Shown piece by piece: positions 1 through 12,094 of a stretch of 64,000 nucleotides of DNA. Each line of letters starts with the position of its first letter. The first letter of the stretch is position 1. Source of the stretch: Paramecium sonneborni (Eukaryota; Ciliophora; Oligohymenophorea; Peniculida; Parameciidae); assembly GCA_905182985.1 (NCBI GenBank), contig CAJJDN010000039.1, positions 124,001-188,000 of the forward strand. The letters are read 5' to 3'. The notes below the pieces were generated by a model. That model saw only the letters and a list, made by a program, of their open reading frames with translations. It ran no database searches and was not told where the DNA came from. Position numbers and translations under genes: made by a program.

Positions 1-283
1 AGAAAATAATCCAAATATTCATAAAGAATGTGAATAAAGATTAAAATTAATGGAAAGATAATTAAAGCAAAAGTTAATGGAGGAATAATTATGGCTTAAA
101 AGATTTGAAACTTAATTAAATCAAATCGTTGAGTTAAAAGTATGAGAAAATATTAATAAAAAGGCAATTCATGCATAATATATTCAAGAGAGTGAACAAG
201 AAGATCTGAAAAAAACAAAAGAAATAGAAATATTGAAAGAGGAAATAGAACATTATAAAAAACAAATAGAAATTTATAAAGAA
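1..283 (+). repeat. Left copy of an unmerged contig overlap (same as 1143-1425)
   Basis: These 283 bases repeat 1143-1425 with an offset of 1142, and end at a single N at 284. They hold part of the coiled-coil gene that is complete at 976-1707. The other four N positions in the window show the same arrangement, so this is read as the right end of one contig overlapping the next contig (285 onward). The left part of this copy lies outside the window. Confidence 0.9.
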
Positions 284-284
284 N

Positions 285-975
285 AATAAAGCAAGCTTCT
301 TCATTTCTTCATAATGTGCTAATTTAAGAAATTTTAATTTCTTGTAAATTGTTATTTCGATTTAAAACAATTTTTAATATAATTTCTTATCTTTCAATTA
401 TCCTGAATTTTAACATATTGATTAAATGTTGAAGAATTTTATTTTGATTTTTTCTTTATTATATCTTGAATTGATAGGATTTCTATTTAGGATTTTAAGC
501 TAAATATTATCAAAAATAACTTTAGATTATTTAATCAAAAATGATTACTATATTCCATTATTTTAAAATTCAAAGGCTTATAAATAAATATTACAGTTTC
601 AAAAAGATATATTATCCCATGTGATTTGATTTTTAATAAGTGTTTATATATTAAAAATTTATTTTTATGAATTTATACAAAAATAATCTATAAATTCTAT
701 TAATTAATTCTCAAACAAAAAAAATTAGAGAAAAATAGAATAAAATTATTTAATTAAAGCCTCTTGTAAGATATCTTAATATTATAGAATATTTATTGTT
801 GTTTGTTTTAATAAACAATTCTTTGAAAATGAATATTATGAATTATTGATAAGAATTGATAAATTTTTAAGTAAACAATAATTCTATTACTATTTTGAAT
901 GATAGAGGAAGTGAATCTTTTATTTTTTAAATAATTATATAATTTTTTATAAATAAAAAGTAACAGTTATAATAG
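285..975. other. No gene seen
   Basis: Very AT-rich sequence with TGA scattered in all plus frames and no protein-like frame on either strand. It lies directly upstream of the start codon at 976 and may hold its promoter. Confidence 0.5.
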
Positions 976-1707
976 ATGGAGTACGATTCTGTTTCAAAAA
1001 TATAAGAAGAATTAGGATATTATAAAAAATATTGTTAATAATTAGAGAATTAAAATGCTGCTTTAAATTAATAACTATTCAATAACATTTAAGGAAAAGT
1101 TTTAACAGTTCAAGATGGGAATACGAATAATTAAAAATTGTCAGAAAATAATCCAAATATTCATAAAGAATGTGAATAAAGATTAAAATTAATGGAAAGA
1201 TAATTAAAGCAAAAGTTAATGGAGGAATAATTATGGCTTAAAAGATTTGAAACTTAATTAAATCAAATCGTTGAGTTAAAAGTATGAGAAAATATTAATA
1301 AAAAGGCAATTCATGCATAATATATTCAAGAGAGTGAACAAGAAGATCTGAAAAAAACAAAAGAAATAGAAATATTGAAAGAGGAAATAGAACATTATAA
1401 AAAACAAATAGAAATTTATAAAGAAGAAACAAATTCATAAATTTATTTAGAAGAAATAAAAGAAATGAGAAAATAATTAGAAGCCTCAGAAATTAAATTG
1501 GAATGTTTAACTAAAGAATTATAAAACAAAGATTAGTAATTATGTACATTATTTTATCTAAATTTAGATCATAAATAGGGAAATGTTAAATAATCTTTAT
1601 TATAATTTAAGTAAAAATTCGATATAGAATTAAAAAATGAGAATTTAAGTACTGAACCAGATATTTCAAGTAATAGTTTTTCAAATATCATGCTCAGAGA
1701 TATATGA
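976..1707 (+). CDS. Coiled-coil protein, 235 aa
   Basis: ATG at 976 to TGA at 1705-1707 with one 24-nt intron (1282-1305, GTATGAG...AAAAAG, phase 0); the spliced length is exactly 236 codons. The product is rich in Glu, Lys, Gln and Leu with long heptad-like stretches, for example runs of KEIEILKEEIEHYKKQIEIY type, so an alpha-helical coiled coil is the only supportable statement. No signal peptide or membrane segment. It converges on the next gene with 39 bp between their stop codons. Part of it is repeated at 1-283 by an assembly overlap. Function unknown. Confidence 0.75.
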
Positions 1708-1746
1708 TTTTATACTTACAAATATATATATATAAATAAATCAAAT

Positions 1747-2752
1747 TCAATCATATAAAGATTCCCCTAAAGCTTCCTATAACATTTTAGTAAAATTATT
1801 ATTAGGTGAATTGAAATCTATGTGAAATTAAGATTATTTGTTTATAGTAGTTGAATTTCTAAAACTAGGAGAATTAGAATTGTTAAAATCACTTTATCTA
1901 GTTTGAGAGAGAACAGATTTAGATTATATATTTCTGTAATCAGTTTAACTTAAATTTAAATTCTATTAATTGTTTTCCCTCAAATGATAATCTCTTACTT
2001 TTTCTAAGAGTTCTAAATTAACAGAAACTTATAAAATATCTTTATTTTGATTTTTCTATCCTTTTTTGTAATGATCTTATATAAATATAAAAATTTACTA
2101 TTAATTTATGGTCTAAAAGATGGAGTAGCTTCATTTTGAAGTTTTCGAATTTTTTCTAATTTTTTTGTTTAGCTTGTATTCATTCTTTAAAAAAAATCAG
2201 TTTAATTGTTTTTTTAGGTTATTTTCTAAGAAATTTTATTGATGGCTGGATTAAATGAATCTTATTGATTCATTTATATTGTACATGACTCTTTTAGTTT
2301 ATTTAAATGATTAGCCTTTTCTACATAGATAATCTTAATACTTTTTAATTTATTTAATTAATGCCTGGTTTATAAATATCTTGTTTAACTTAAGTATTTA
2401 AATTTTTAGATTTTAATATTTTTGAATGAATTGTATAATCTTAAACTTCTTCTTAAAGTTTATTTATACTTAATTTGTCTTTAGATTACTAAAGTTTATT
2501 ATATTTTTATTTTAATTAAGATTGTTGTTTTTAACAAGTATTGATGTGTTCAGATTAAGCATGAGTTCGCATAATTTAAGGTGATAGAGATTATTATCTT
2601 GATTTTTGTAATTTTGATGTCTAACCATCTTAAAATTTGATTAATTAATTTTAGAATCTAGTTTTTGGATAATTATCTGTTAGAATTATTTGTAACTATT
2701 ATTCTAATAAATGAAGTAGTATTTTTCTAGTGTTTTTGTTTTTTAAATCCAT
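1747..2752 (-). CDS. Q/K/S-rich coiled-coil protein, 318 aa
   Basis: ATG at 2752 (reverse strand) to TGA at 1747. Two introns, 2316-2341 (26 nt, ends AAAAG) and 2076-2098 (23 nt), bring 1006 nt to exactly 319 codons. The protein is basic, rich in Gln, Asn, Ser and Lys, with charged helical stretches in the middle (around LELLEKVRDYHLREN) and a Ser/Asn-rich tail ending LGESLYD. No known domain recognised. The neighbour at 2886 starts divergently. Function unknown; the exon-intron fit makes a real gene likely. Confidence 0.75.
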
Positions 2753-2885
2753 AATTCCTTTATAATTTTATTAATAATTTTTATTCATTATTTTATTCAG
2801 GATATTAAACTACATTTAAGTTGAACTTTTTAGTTTTTAAAACATTTTGAATATATATTAGTTATAAAAGTATGAGTTATGATAT

Positions 2886-3590
2886 ATGAAATATAAATAA
2901 GTTTTCAATAGAATAGTTATATGTAATATATACATTAATCAAGCAGTTTGTGTAGATGTGATTTAAGGTTTTGGTTCATCAACAAATAGTACTCTACAAA
3001 CAGATCTTATTGACTATTCATCAATTCTAGTTGTATATTACGATTTTTTAGGAGCATTTGGACATTTTGGTTATTTAGACTTAGGCGTTAACAAACAATT
3101 ATTCATTTATTTAATTAATAGAAAGAATAATGGAAATACAAAAATTATAAATAAGTGGCAGCATGTATTTACTGCCTATACAATATCATAATTTACGCAA
3201 GCTCTTTATTTTATCTTAATTTCTCAATTCATAGAGATTAAAGATTTATTTAAAGAAGGTGGAACTATAATTTTCAATCACTCTTCCTAAATCTTATAAG
3301 AATTAAGTGAGCATTGTAATATTTTAATATTTAATTCTTTATTCTTATGCTGTAGTCTTAGCTATGGCAAATAATATTGTTTGACTAACATGTTTTTATT
3401 CATCTAAATTGCATGTTTCTATTTTTGGAGATTGATTTAATTTAAGAAATCCATTTGATTATGGCTATGAATCTGAAAATACATATTATTGATTGTTAGG
3501 TGATTAGTCATCAGAAGTAACATTTGCTAATTTAGTTAAATTTGAATAATACATTTCTTAAATTTAAATGATTGTATGTCGTTATTAATG
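2886..3590 (+). pseudogene. Decayed LamG/concanavalin-like gene fragment
   Basis: An open frame from ATG 2886 to TGA 3456-3458 (190 codons) reads like a Paramecium LamG-type domain: GFGSSTNSTLQTDLIDYSS, then GHFGYLDLGVNKQ and WQHVFTAYTISQ. At about 3450 the frame breaks, and a second frame continues with NPFDYGYESENTYY, a TGA, then LLGDQSSEVTFANLVKFEQ to about 3590. That order (strand, W-H motif, late G-D motif) resembles such lectin-like domains, which mediate carbohydrate or protein binding outside the cell. The frame breaks and the antisense overlap with the channel gene's 3' end suggest a remnant. Family assignment is from pattern only. Confidence 0.45.
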
Positions 3591-6500
3591 ATTTTTTCAT
3601 TCTTTATCTAATACAATACACATGAATTGTTTGTATCTATTGTTTATAGATTTATTTCATATTTTTTTGCTATTGATCTTACACTCATATTAAATTATTC
3701 ATTTGCTCTTATACATTCTTAATTACCAGTTTCAAAAAGACTTGACATATTTTCACATATTCTCATATTACTATCTTAAAATAATAATTCTGTATATTCC
3801 CATGGACCATTACCTACTCTTGTAAAGGCAATTTATCCATCTTCAATACTGATAGTATACCATTTATTATTAACTTGATGAATTAATTTAAAAAAAGAAT
3901 AATCAGAGAGTAATTAATAAGTAAAGTAATTTTCTATCAAATTAAGGATTTAGAAGTAGTATTTAAGATTTGGATTTGGAAATTTAAGTATTCCCATTAA
4001 TGAAAATATGATTTTACTTTCAATTTTAAATTTGCTTTAAAATTTAAGTTCTTAAATTCTTTCAAATTTTTAACCAAAAGATGATTTAAAAAATTTATCT
4101 TCTTATTGTTTGATATAGACTTCAGATGCATCTTTTAAGACTGCATTCTAAATTAATAAATGATGATTAGAGATATTAAAATTCTTTTTTTAGAAAATTT
4201 CATCCTTTTTAATTTCACTCCTTAAATGAACCATATAATCTATTGCCAATTTATTTATGTCTAAACCTTCTAATTATTTTTTTTATAGCCACATTTCAAA
4301 GGTAACAAAATTTTTTGAATAATGATCAATAACATCATTTCTTTAAAAATTAACTTTGAAATTTTAGAATGGTACAACTCTTCTACCTGAACCACCATAT
4401 TAAAGGAAATAAGTTCTTGAACAAGGTTAAGAAATATTAAATTCAGGTCTTTCATCATTTACAATATCATCTTCTAGACCTTATTATACATTATTATTTA
4501 ATTTAGTTTGTGTTTTATTAATTTTATCAATTTTAAATTTACGATGAAATTTGATTTCATCTGGATTATCATCATTTAAAATTAGTTTTTTTTTCTTATC
4601 ATGTTTAGCTGCTTAATTATTAACTTATTATTTTTCATCTATATTATTTTCTTAAGGTGATAGTTAATCTTCAGTTTATTTCAAAGATTAAGATACAACT
4701 ACAAAGACTTCCCAAACTAATCCTCCTATTAGAGCTAATAAAAAGATTGAAAAAAATTCAAAAGAACCCACAAACAACATTGCTGATAACATATCATCAG
4801 TGTCATATGTTAATTCAAATACAATTTGATTCCATTCTGCTGCTATAAACATTTATAACATCATTAAATATGAACCTGCAAAAGTAGAAAAATCAGCATA
4901 TTTACAATTTCCCCATTAATATTCAAAACTATTGATATCACATTCAGAGTTTGCATAAGGATTATTTTCATTTCTTTAGACTTTACCATATAAATACATA
5001 CCAATACAAGAATATATAAAGAATACCATTTGTACTGGTAACATTAATCTTAAAATTAAAGGTACACAAATAATGATTTTGTATAATAAAGTTCTCACTA
5101 AATCCAAAAATTATAAACCTTCAAATAAGATATTTAAAATCTTTAGAGATCTAAATGCTCTAAAAAGTCTGAATACTTTTTAAATTTTTGCTAATCTTAA
5201 TAATCTATTAGCTTTAATAGATTAAACAATATTTCCTGAGACAATATTAAATAGTACATAATCAAATATGATTTGTAGAATCACCAAAGTAATATCAAAA
5301 ATATTCCTAATTTAAAATAATAATATACCATGAATCTTCGAAATAAGGTTTTACTCCAATGGCAATAATTTTAATAAGACATTCTAATGAATAGAGAACC
5401 AAGAATACAGTATCTAAGATATTAAAAATATCAAGAATATCTTAATCTTCAATAAAAAATGCTACAACTATCAATATACAATTAGTAATTGTAATAATTA
5501 ACATAAATGCTCCAAATATCTTATTATTTATTAATATTTACATTTCCTTCTACAAAATTTAATAAACCTTTAGATATAAAGTAATTTCTAAATTATTCCC
5601 AACAATGAAGAGGTTTTGCTTAAGGTAAAGATACTACTGACTCATCTTAAAGTAAATGAAGAAACTTATGAAATTCATCAAATTAAACCTTATCGCTAAA
5701 TTTTTATAATTAAATTACTTAAAATCTTAATCAATTTAATTAAATAGTTAATTGATTTATTATTCACTTATAGTATTTTTATAGAAATAATTAATAAAAG
5801 TTCTAAATTAATCTCTAGTCAAATATCCTTAATCTTCTAAATCTAAAGATATAAAACTTGCCATCATAGCAGTCTTTTATTTAATTATATCAGTTATTGC
5901 AATTTCCATTCTATGTTTTCTAAATCCTTCATAGACAACTGCTAATGGTATTGGAGCAAATAAAAAAATAAATAGTAATAAATAAGTAATAAAGAATAAG
6001 CAATAATAGATTCCTTAAAGCATAGGTGGAATCAAGATATCAGGATAGAAATCAAGAGTTGCCACCATAAACAACATTGAAAAAAATTTGAAAAAATCTC
6101 CATAATCTTAAGTTCTTTAATCAACATTTTCCAATCTTCCAATAAAATTAATTCCAATAAAGGAAAAGAGTGAAATTATAATTAGATATAACATAATCAA
6201 AAGAAGTAAATCTTTACCTGCTTTCATAATTCCTTTTAAATTCCTTCTTAAATCTTTTGAATACATAGGCATTAACATAGTTCGACATATTTTACTGACT
6301 CTAACTAATGTTGGTTCGTATGAATGTAATATAAAATCAACTAAACAAAAATAGTAAGCAACCAATTTAAATTATCTCTTTGGATTGAAAGAAAATCTAT
6401 TTTCTTTCTTTGTTAATAGTAAAACAATTGTTATACATGAATCTATACCCATAAACAATAAGATAATAAGCTCTAAAACGAATAAATTTGGATTTTCATT

Positions 6501-6794
6501 ACTATCTTCATTAGGAAATGAAGGTTCAAAAAATGTCATTAGTTGATAAATGATTGATAAAATAAATAAACCATTAACCCAATATTAATTGTTCTCTAAA
6601 TACCATAATAGTTTCAAGTATTATTTATTTACTAAATCAATATCATTACGTATAGCTCTCAAATAATATGCATCATAAATGTGTCTTTCAGCCTTCTCTA
6701 TTCTTCTTTAAGGAGTTAGTTTCTTTACTATTTTTTGTATTTCTTAAGCCAATACGTCGTTTTTCTCAATTAATTGCTGTGAAAACTCAGACAT
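3278..6794 (-). CDS. Two-domain voltage-gated-like cation channel (TPC type), 1149 aa
   Basis: ATG at 6794 to TGA at 3278, with introns 5696-5718, 5520-5541 and 5307-5328 (23, 22, 22 nt); spliced length is 1150 codons exactly. Two six-helix channel repeats are visible. Pore I is near residues 228-255 (MLFMVATLDFYPDILIP). It is followed by an EF-hand-like linker near 318-390 (DLEDQGYLTRDQF; IDQDFNDKVQFDEF), as in plant TPC1. Repeat II has an Arg-rich S4 (NRLLRLAKIQKVFRLFRAFR, about 504-530) and pore II near 613-638 (LMMLQMFIAAEWNQIVF). TPC channels conduct Ca2+ or Na+ across endolysosomal or vacuolar membranes; Ca2+ gating through the EF hands is an inference. The roughly 460-residue hydrophilic C-terminus is unusually long. 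Its last 100 codons run antisense to the decayed LamG fragment, so the true end could be nearer 3590. Confidence 0.85.
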
Positions 6795-6961
6795 TGCAAT
6801 TGATTATCTATATATTGTAGATTATCTCTTATGAGTCTTTTTCATTTAATAATAAATATAATTCAATTAATAAATACTTGCAACTTATTATTCTACTTTT
6901 ACATACAATTTGCTTCTTAAGAATCAGTTTTTTTTCAATTTACTAATATATAATTAAATTA

Positions 6962-7736
6962 ATGAACCCTTATCACCATCATCATTACATCTTAACAAGA
7001 ATAATTGAAGACTAAGATGATTTATCCTCTGTAAAATAAGAAGAATGTTCACAATTTCAATATTATGAAGATCAACCTTAATTTATTACTTATGAGAATT
7101 CCAATCTTTGTTAAATTGTTTCTTCAATACTTAACTTAAATGAAGATTATCTTGATTGGATAGCTCATAATAAACCTATTGAATTTGAATCAATGATACT
7201 CAAAGCTAAACGCAAATTTTATAGAGATAAAGCTAAATTTCGTATGCAAATCTTATAACCTCATCTCTATTCAAATCAACAACCATAAGAACCAAAAAAG
7301 GCAAAAAGAGGTAGAAAGCCTATTAAGTGTGTTGAAAAACAATTTATTGAAGATAATAGTGATCAGTATCACTTATATTTATTCTAGTGATAAAAAAACG
7401 ATACAAATGATAAGAAATCGAATTTCTGCATAAAACTCTAGAGATAGAAAAAAAACATATCTCTAAGAACTTGAATAAAGTAGTGCTCTTACAAATAAAG
7501 AAAATCATTTAATTCTTAAATAAATTTAAGAACTTTTAGTTTCTAATCAAGAAATTGAATAATAAAATAATAATATTCTCAAAGTAAAATCTCTCATCTA
7601 TTTCTAGTGTATTAAAGTCTTTAAATAATAATGTTTAGAATCTGATGAATTATTTGCATTAGAAATTCTTAAATAATTAGACTAATTCTAAAGTGACACT
7701 GAATCAACTGCCTCAAAGAAAGTTAAATTAAATTGA
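6962..7736 (+). CDS. bZIP transcription factor, 242 aa
   Basis: ATG 6962 to TGA 7734-7736. Introns at 7366-7387 (22 nt) and probably 7584-7607 (24 nt; in-frame if retained) give 243 codons. Around residues 135-170 the basic region reads NRISAQNSRDRKK, matching the bZIP consensus N-x3-A-x2-S-R, followed by leucine-spaced heptads (YLQELEQ, LILKQIQELL). bZIP proteins bind DNA as dimers in the nucleus. A second basic stretch, PKKAKRGRKP, before the first intron looks like an AT-hook or nuclear localisation signal. The start is divergent from the channel gene, 167 bp away. Confidence 0.88.
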
Positions 7737-7808
7737 AACTAATCATTTTTTTTCATTTTTATTAATCATTTAAAATAATATTTTATAATATTAATAGCTA
7801 ATAATTAT

Positions 7809-8198
7809 ATGATGTAAGTGAAAATAGATTGGAAAAACTTCCATTCTTAAAGAATAAAAAAGAAATAAATCTATTTTACAGATTCACCATAACAAAAATT
7901 TAAGAAATTAAAGCATTTTTTATCCTTAAAAATCTACTATTAACAATAAAGAAAATATGTTAAACTTCTAAATTTCTATTATCTCAGATATAAATCTAAA
8001 AGTATTAAATTTTATAAATCGAAAATTGGAATTAAAAATAACTTGATTCTGATAAAATTATGGCCAAAGATAAATAAATTTGAGTTATTTTTAAAATATT
8101 TTCATTCCAAAAATGTAATTTAAACTTTAAACTATGTGAAATCTAAACATATTATATAAATTAGAATATATATTCAAGATTTTATTATTAACGGTTGA
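7809..8198 (+). CDS. Lysine-rich hypothetical protein, 129 aa
   Basis: Open frame from ATG 7809 (a second ATG follows at once) to TGA 8196-8198, 130 codons, no intron needed. Very rich in Lys, Ile, Tyr and Phe with few acidic residues, so it could be a chance frame in AT-rich DNA. No motif recognised. Confidence 0.3.
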
Positions 8199-9014
8199 TG
8201 AAAAAATGAGAAAGAAGAATTTATTCGGCATTAATGAATAATTCTGAAAGGTATGTTCAAATCAAAAGTAAAGAGCGAATTGAAAACGATTCAATACATC
8301 TATTTTTTTGCACTATTGTGATTTATATAATATATCTTATTTTATAAGTTGATGTTTATTAAGATAATATTCAGAAATAAAAATCTTGATAATACATTAA
8401 TAGTTTTTAAATTGAACTCTTTAAATACATTAAAAATTTTTAAGAATTCTTATTGACCTAATTAATCAAATAGAAATTTTAATTTCTATATTTTGAAATT
8501 TTTGCTAAGTTCAGTATTTTAAATATTTTTATATATAAAAATAAACTTATAGCTATTCGTAAAATATTTAAAACCTACTTATTAGAAATAAGTTGACTTA
8601 TTCTGTTTATTTTATAGTTTTTAATATCTACAATTTAAATTAAAAAATCAATTTAAAAGTAATTTAATCTCACTTTATTTAAAATAGGTTGAGATTTTAT
8701 CATAAATACCTACTATGATATGCTAATACTTGTATTTTCTTGTTTCTAATATTCTCCTTTTAATTTAAAAAGTATATCATAAATGAGCATCAATAAATAT
8801 ATTAATTTGATTATTTATTTTTAAGATTTTATCCAAAATCTTCTCAACAAAATTTTAAGAATCTAAAGTTTAAATTAAAGCATGTAATATATATAATATA
8901 GTTCTTAATTTTGAATTTATTTTCTTTTTAAAATTCAATTAATTTTTTAGGATAAATAATAAGATTTTTCATATTAAATTTTTTAATTTTTTAAAATAAT
9001 AATCTTATAAAAAG
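8199..9014. other. No gene seen
   Basis: AT-rich stretch with TGA in all plus frames and no convincing minus-strand frame. The few less AT-rich points (around 8205-8290) do not form a sustained frame. Possible decayed sequence. Confidence 0.45.
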
Positions 9015-9460
9015 ATGGAGACCCAAATAAATAGATTATTATAAATTGCAATAAAATATTTTCATAAATTTTGGAAATAATTAAAATCATTTATGATTAA
9101 GACAATTAAATAATCATTAAATTCCTTGTGAAATAAGTTTCAATTATAAGTACTAAGTAATGGTAATTGTATTATAATAATTAGAATGTATTAAGTACCA
9201 ATTCAGTACCCAAAATTCTAGTTTAAGCAATTAAATAGATATATTCAAATCTGTCTAAAGTCTTAGTATAAATTTACATAGATGTTGTTAAAATATAATA
9301 GATGATTTTTAGCAAGAAGATTGAAATGATTTCTAAAAAAAAGAAAAATAGATTGAGATTAATATATATATATAGGTAAAAAAAATAAAATATAAAATAG
9401 AACAGTTTTTTAATTTAAGTTAGTGCTTTATTAATTTTTGAATAGGGAAAGTAATTATGA
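9015..9460 (+). CDS. Hypothetical basic protein, about 140 aa
   Basis: ATG 9015 to TGA 9458-9460. A 23-nt GT...AG intron starting at GTGAAATAAG (about 9127) joins two frames that otherwise stop, giving 141 codons. The product is Lys/Ile/Gln-rich, with an N-terminal helical segment (INRLLQIAIKYFHKFWKQL) and a Lys cluster (KKKKNRLR). A further intron near 9375 could alter the C-terminus. No family recognised. Confidence 0.5.
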
Positions 9461-9598
9461 TATGAGTTATTATTACTTTATTATATGATACTATAGTATA
9501 TCGTTATTAGATTAAAATTAGAGATTTATAAATAAAATAGCGCATTCAAGAAAATAAAACTTTAATTCATTTTCCCAAAATATTAAAAAATAATAAAA

Positions 9599-10436
9599 AT
9601 GGATTAAGTAGTTAAAAAGAAGCAAGAATAATTACTATAATGTTTAAAAAAGATATCAAGCAAACCCTAAACAGATGATGAAGATTAAAGATAGCAGTTA
9701 CGTAAATTCTAATAGGAAGTGGAATAAAAATTTAAGATGGCTCGTCATAACAATTAGTATCGATTTCCATATGAATATTATGATCAAAGCAGTGACAGTT
9801 CATTAGAAGAATTATAAAAAGTAGGTACATATGATCTACGTCAATAATATTAAAAAAAATAAACTAACAGCAAACATTTACAATCATCTAAAGAATCTAT
9901 AAAAGCTAAATCATTGATTAAGATAATGTCTGATAAATCTATGAAAGCCAATAGATAATCGACTCGATATAAAACAGAATAGTATGATGAAAATTAAGTG
10001 AGCTACACTGATGCACTAAAAAAAAATAAATCAATTGAAAAATAAACAAATGAATAAATAATATCATTCATTCGTAAATCTGTAGCTAAAAGATCATAAT
10101 ATTCATAACACAATAATAATACATCAAGATAATACATAAATCTATCATCAAATAATCAAAGCCATATCATGTCATAAAGCTTTAATGGATAAAAAAGTAG
10201 AACATAAAACTATTATCTCAATAAATTTACAAAATTGAAATAAGACATGTTTAAGTAATAAAATTAAACTAGTACATCATAAATGAATTAAGATTCTAAA
10301 ATGTATCTTTTCTTTAAATAATAGATCATTAAAATATTTCTTTAGTAGCAAAAGTCCAGAATAATCTAGTACTATCAACTTAAAGAATAAGCTCGCAGAA
10401 ATGTGTAAAAGATAACCACTAAAAGTAATCAAATGA
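9599..10436 (+). CDS. Ser/Lys/Gln-rich hypothetical protein, 271 aa
   Basis: ATG 9599. One 22-nt intron at 10303-10324 (GTATCTT...AATAG) moves the reading into a frame that stops at TGA 10434-10436, giving 272 codons; without it the frame would run deep into the opposite-strand gene. The protein is hydrophilic and basic, with Ser-rich stretches in the middle (SSKESIKAKSLIK, RKSVAKRSQ). No signal peptide, membrane helix or known domain. Converges on the coiled-coil gene, 46 bp apart. Likely disordered; function unknown. Confidence 0.65.
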
Positions 10437-10482
10437 AATTTTATAAATACTACTTTCTCTTTTATTAATAGATATATTAATT

Positions 10483-11558
10483 TCATTCTTACTTACTCTT
10501 TTACAATTATAATTTATCTTGTAATAATTTATTCTGTTTAAGTAATTGTTCATTCTATTCATATTTATAATTATTTATACTTTTTTTCCAAGTTTCAGTA
10601 TTTTTTCTTAAGCTAACCTAAAAATCTCATAATTGCCTGGTTTTGCTTATAAGAATAGTTCCTTCTCATATTTTTGTTTATGAATCTTTTATATTATTTC
10701 GCTTAATCTATTAATTAGCTCTTAATATTATTGATCAAGAGACAATCCAGTAACAAAGTTTTAAATTTCTCTAATAAAACTCTAAAACTCTTCTTTTTAT
10801 TATTCTAATTGTTAACTATATTTATTTCATATATAAATACATATCATATTATTGATTAATGAGATCTTATGTCAACTTTTTCATATCATCTTCATTTTTT
10901 TGAAGTAATTATTGAGTAAACAAAAACTCTTATTGTTTGTTATCTAAAGATTTTTTTAATTCTTCAATTTATTGGTTTAGTTAATTAATTTCATATTACA
11001 ATCCTGTTTGAACTAGATTCAATTATTAAATCTATTTCTCTAAATTTTCTTTTTTAGTTTTTTCTTATTAATAATAACATTTTAATTTTGAGAATTTTTT
11101 TTCTGCTAATTTTTATTCTTCTTCTAATTTATTTTCTAATAAATCTAATTGAGTTTTAAGAGTGAAAACTTAAGCATGTAATTTTTCATTCTCTTAAATT
11201 TATAGATCTAATGATTATTCAGCTTAATTTATTTTAATTGTCATTTAATCTAATTAGGAATTATTAAAAACTTTGCCTAAAAAACTTGGTTTCTTAAATT
11301 GTAAATCATTAATACCTTAGTATCAGATATGCTTTTTAATTTTTTTTCATATTCATCAACTTTAATTTCTAATATTTCAATATGTTCTTTTTCATTTGAT
11401 AACTTTTTCTCAGTATATTCTAATTTTTCTTCCAAAGTTTAAACTAGTTTTTATTCCTAATCAAGTTTGATTTCTAAATCTTTATTTTTTTATTGTAAAT
11501 CTGTAAGTGCTGTTTTTAATTTTGTTATGTACTATTGCATTGCATTGACTTAATCCAT
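10483..11558 (-). CDS. Long coiled-coil protein, 333 aa
   Basis: ATG 11558 to TGA 10483 with introns 11293-11315 (23 nt), 10816-10840 (25 nt) and 10555-10580 (26 nt); spliced length is 334 codons exactly. Almost the whole protein has heptads of Leu/Ile with Glu, Lys and Gln (for example QEQKLVQTLEEKLEYTEKKL and INQLNQQIEELKKSL). The short break KPSFLGKVFNN after the first intron separates two coiled-coil rods. Such proteins usually serve cytoskeletal or basal-body structures, but nothing here says which. Confidence 0.8.
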
Positions 11559-11770
11559 TATTAATTTATTTATCACACTAAAAACGCCAATAATAATAAT
11601 AATTAACTTATTTCTTAATTACATTCAAAATTTACTAATTATCCAAAAAAAGGATAAACATAAACTTTTTAGAGAAGATTCTGGATGAATTGATAAATTA
11701 AAAGAGAAATAAATGGAATTAGAGGAGAAATTATGATTTTGAACATGGACAGGATAATTTAGATTTATTT

Positions 11771-12042
11771 ATGTTGAGTACATTACAAAACTAAGTGGTT
11801 TTATAAGAATGAAAAGAAAAATTAAGAAATCATAAAATTTTACCTTACTATATATAAAATGAATTTTAATTAGAATGTTCATGAAAATGAAGCTGAAAAG
11901 AAAGTTTATTATATTTTTATGTTAGTAACTAATGAATGAAATTGAATTTTTGAAATAATAACTTCTTCATACAAATGATACTCAATATCGATTATCGAAT
12001 ATTGAAGACATATTTATTAGCTAATCATATTTAAGCGTTTGA
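11771..12042 (+). CDS. Small coiled-coil protein, at least 75 aa
   Basis: With introns 11795-11816 and 11904-11925 (both 22 nt), ATG 11771 to TGA 12040-12042 gives 76 codons. The second half is a helix (MNEIEFLKQQLLHTNDTQYR). The same frame is open upstream to about 11600 without another ATG, so the 5' end could be longer with an unseen intron. The next gene starts 52 bp downstream. Function unknown. Confidence 0.5.
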
Positions 12043-12094
12043 ATAGAGTATAGCATAAATAAAAAAAGAGGCTTATTATAAATGATTAAATTTA

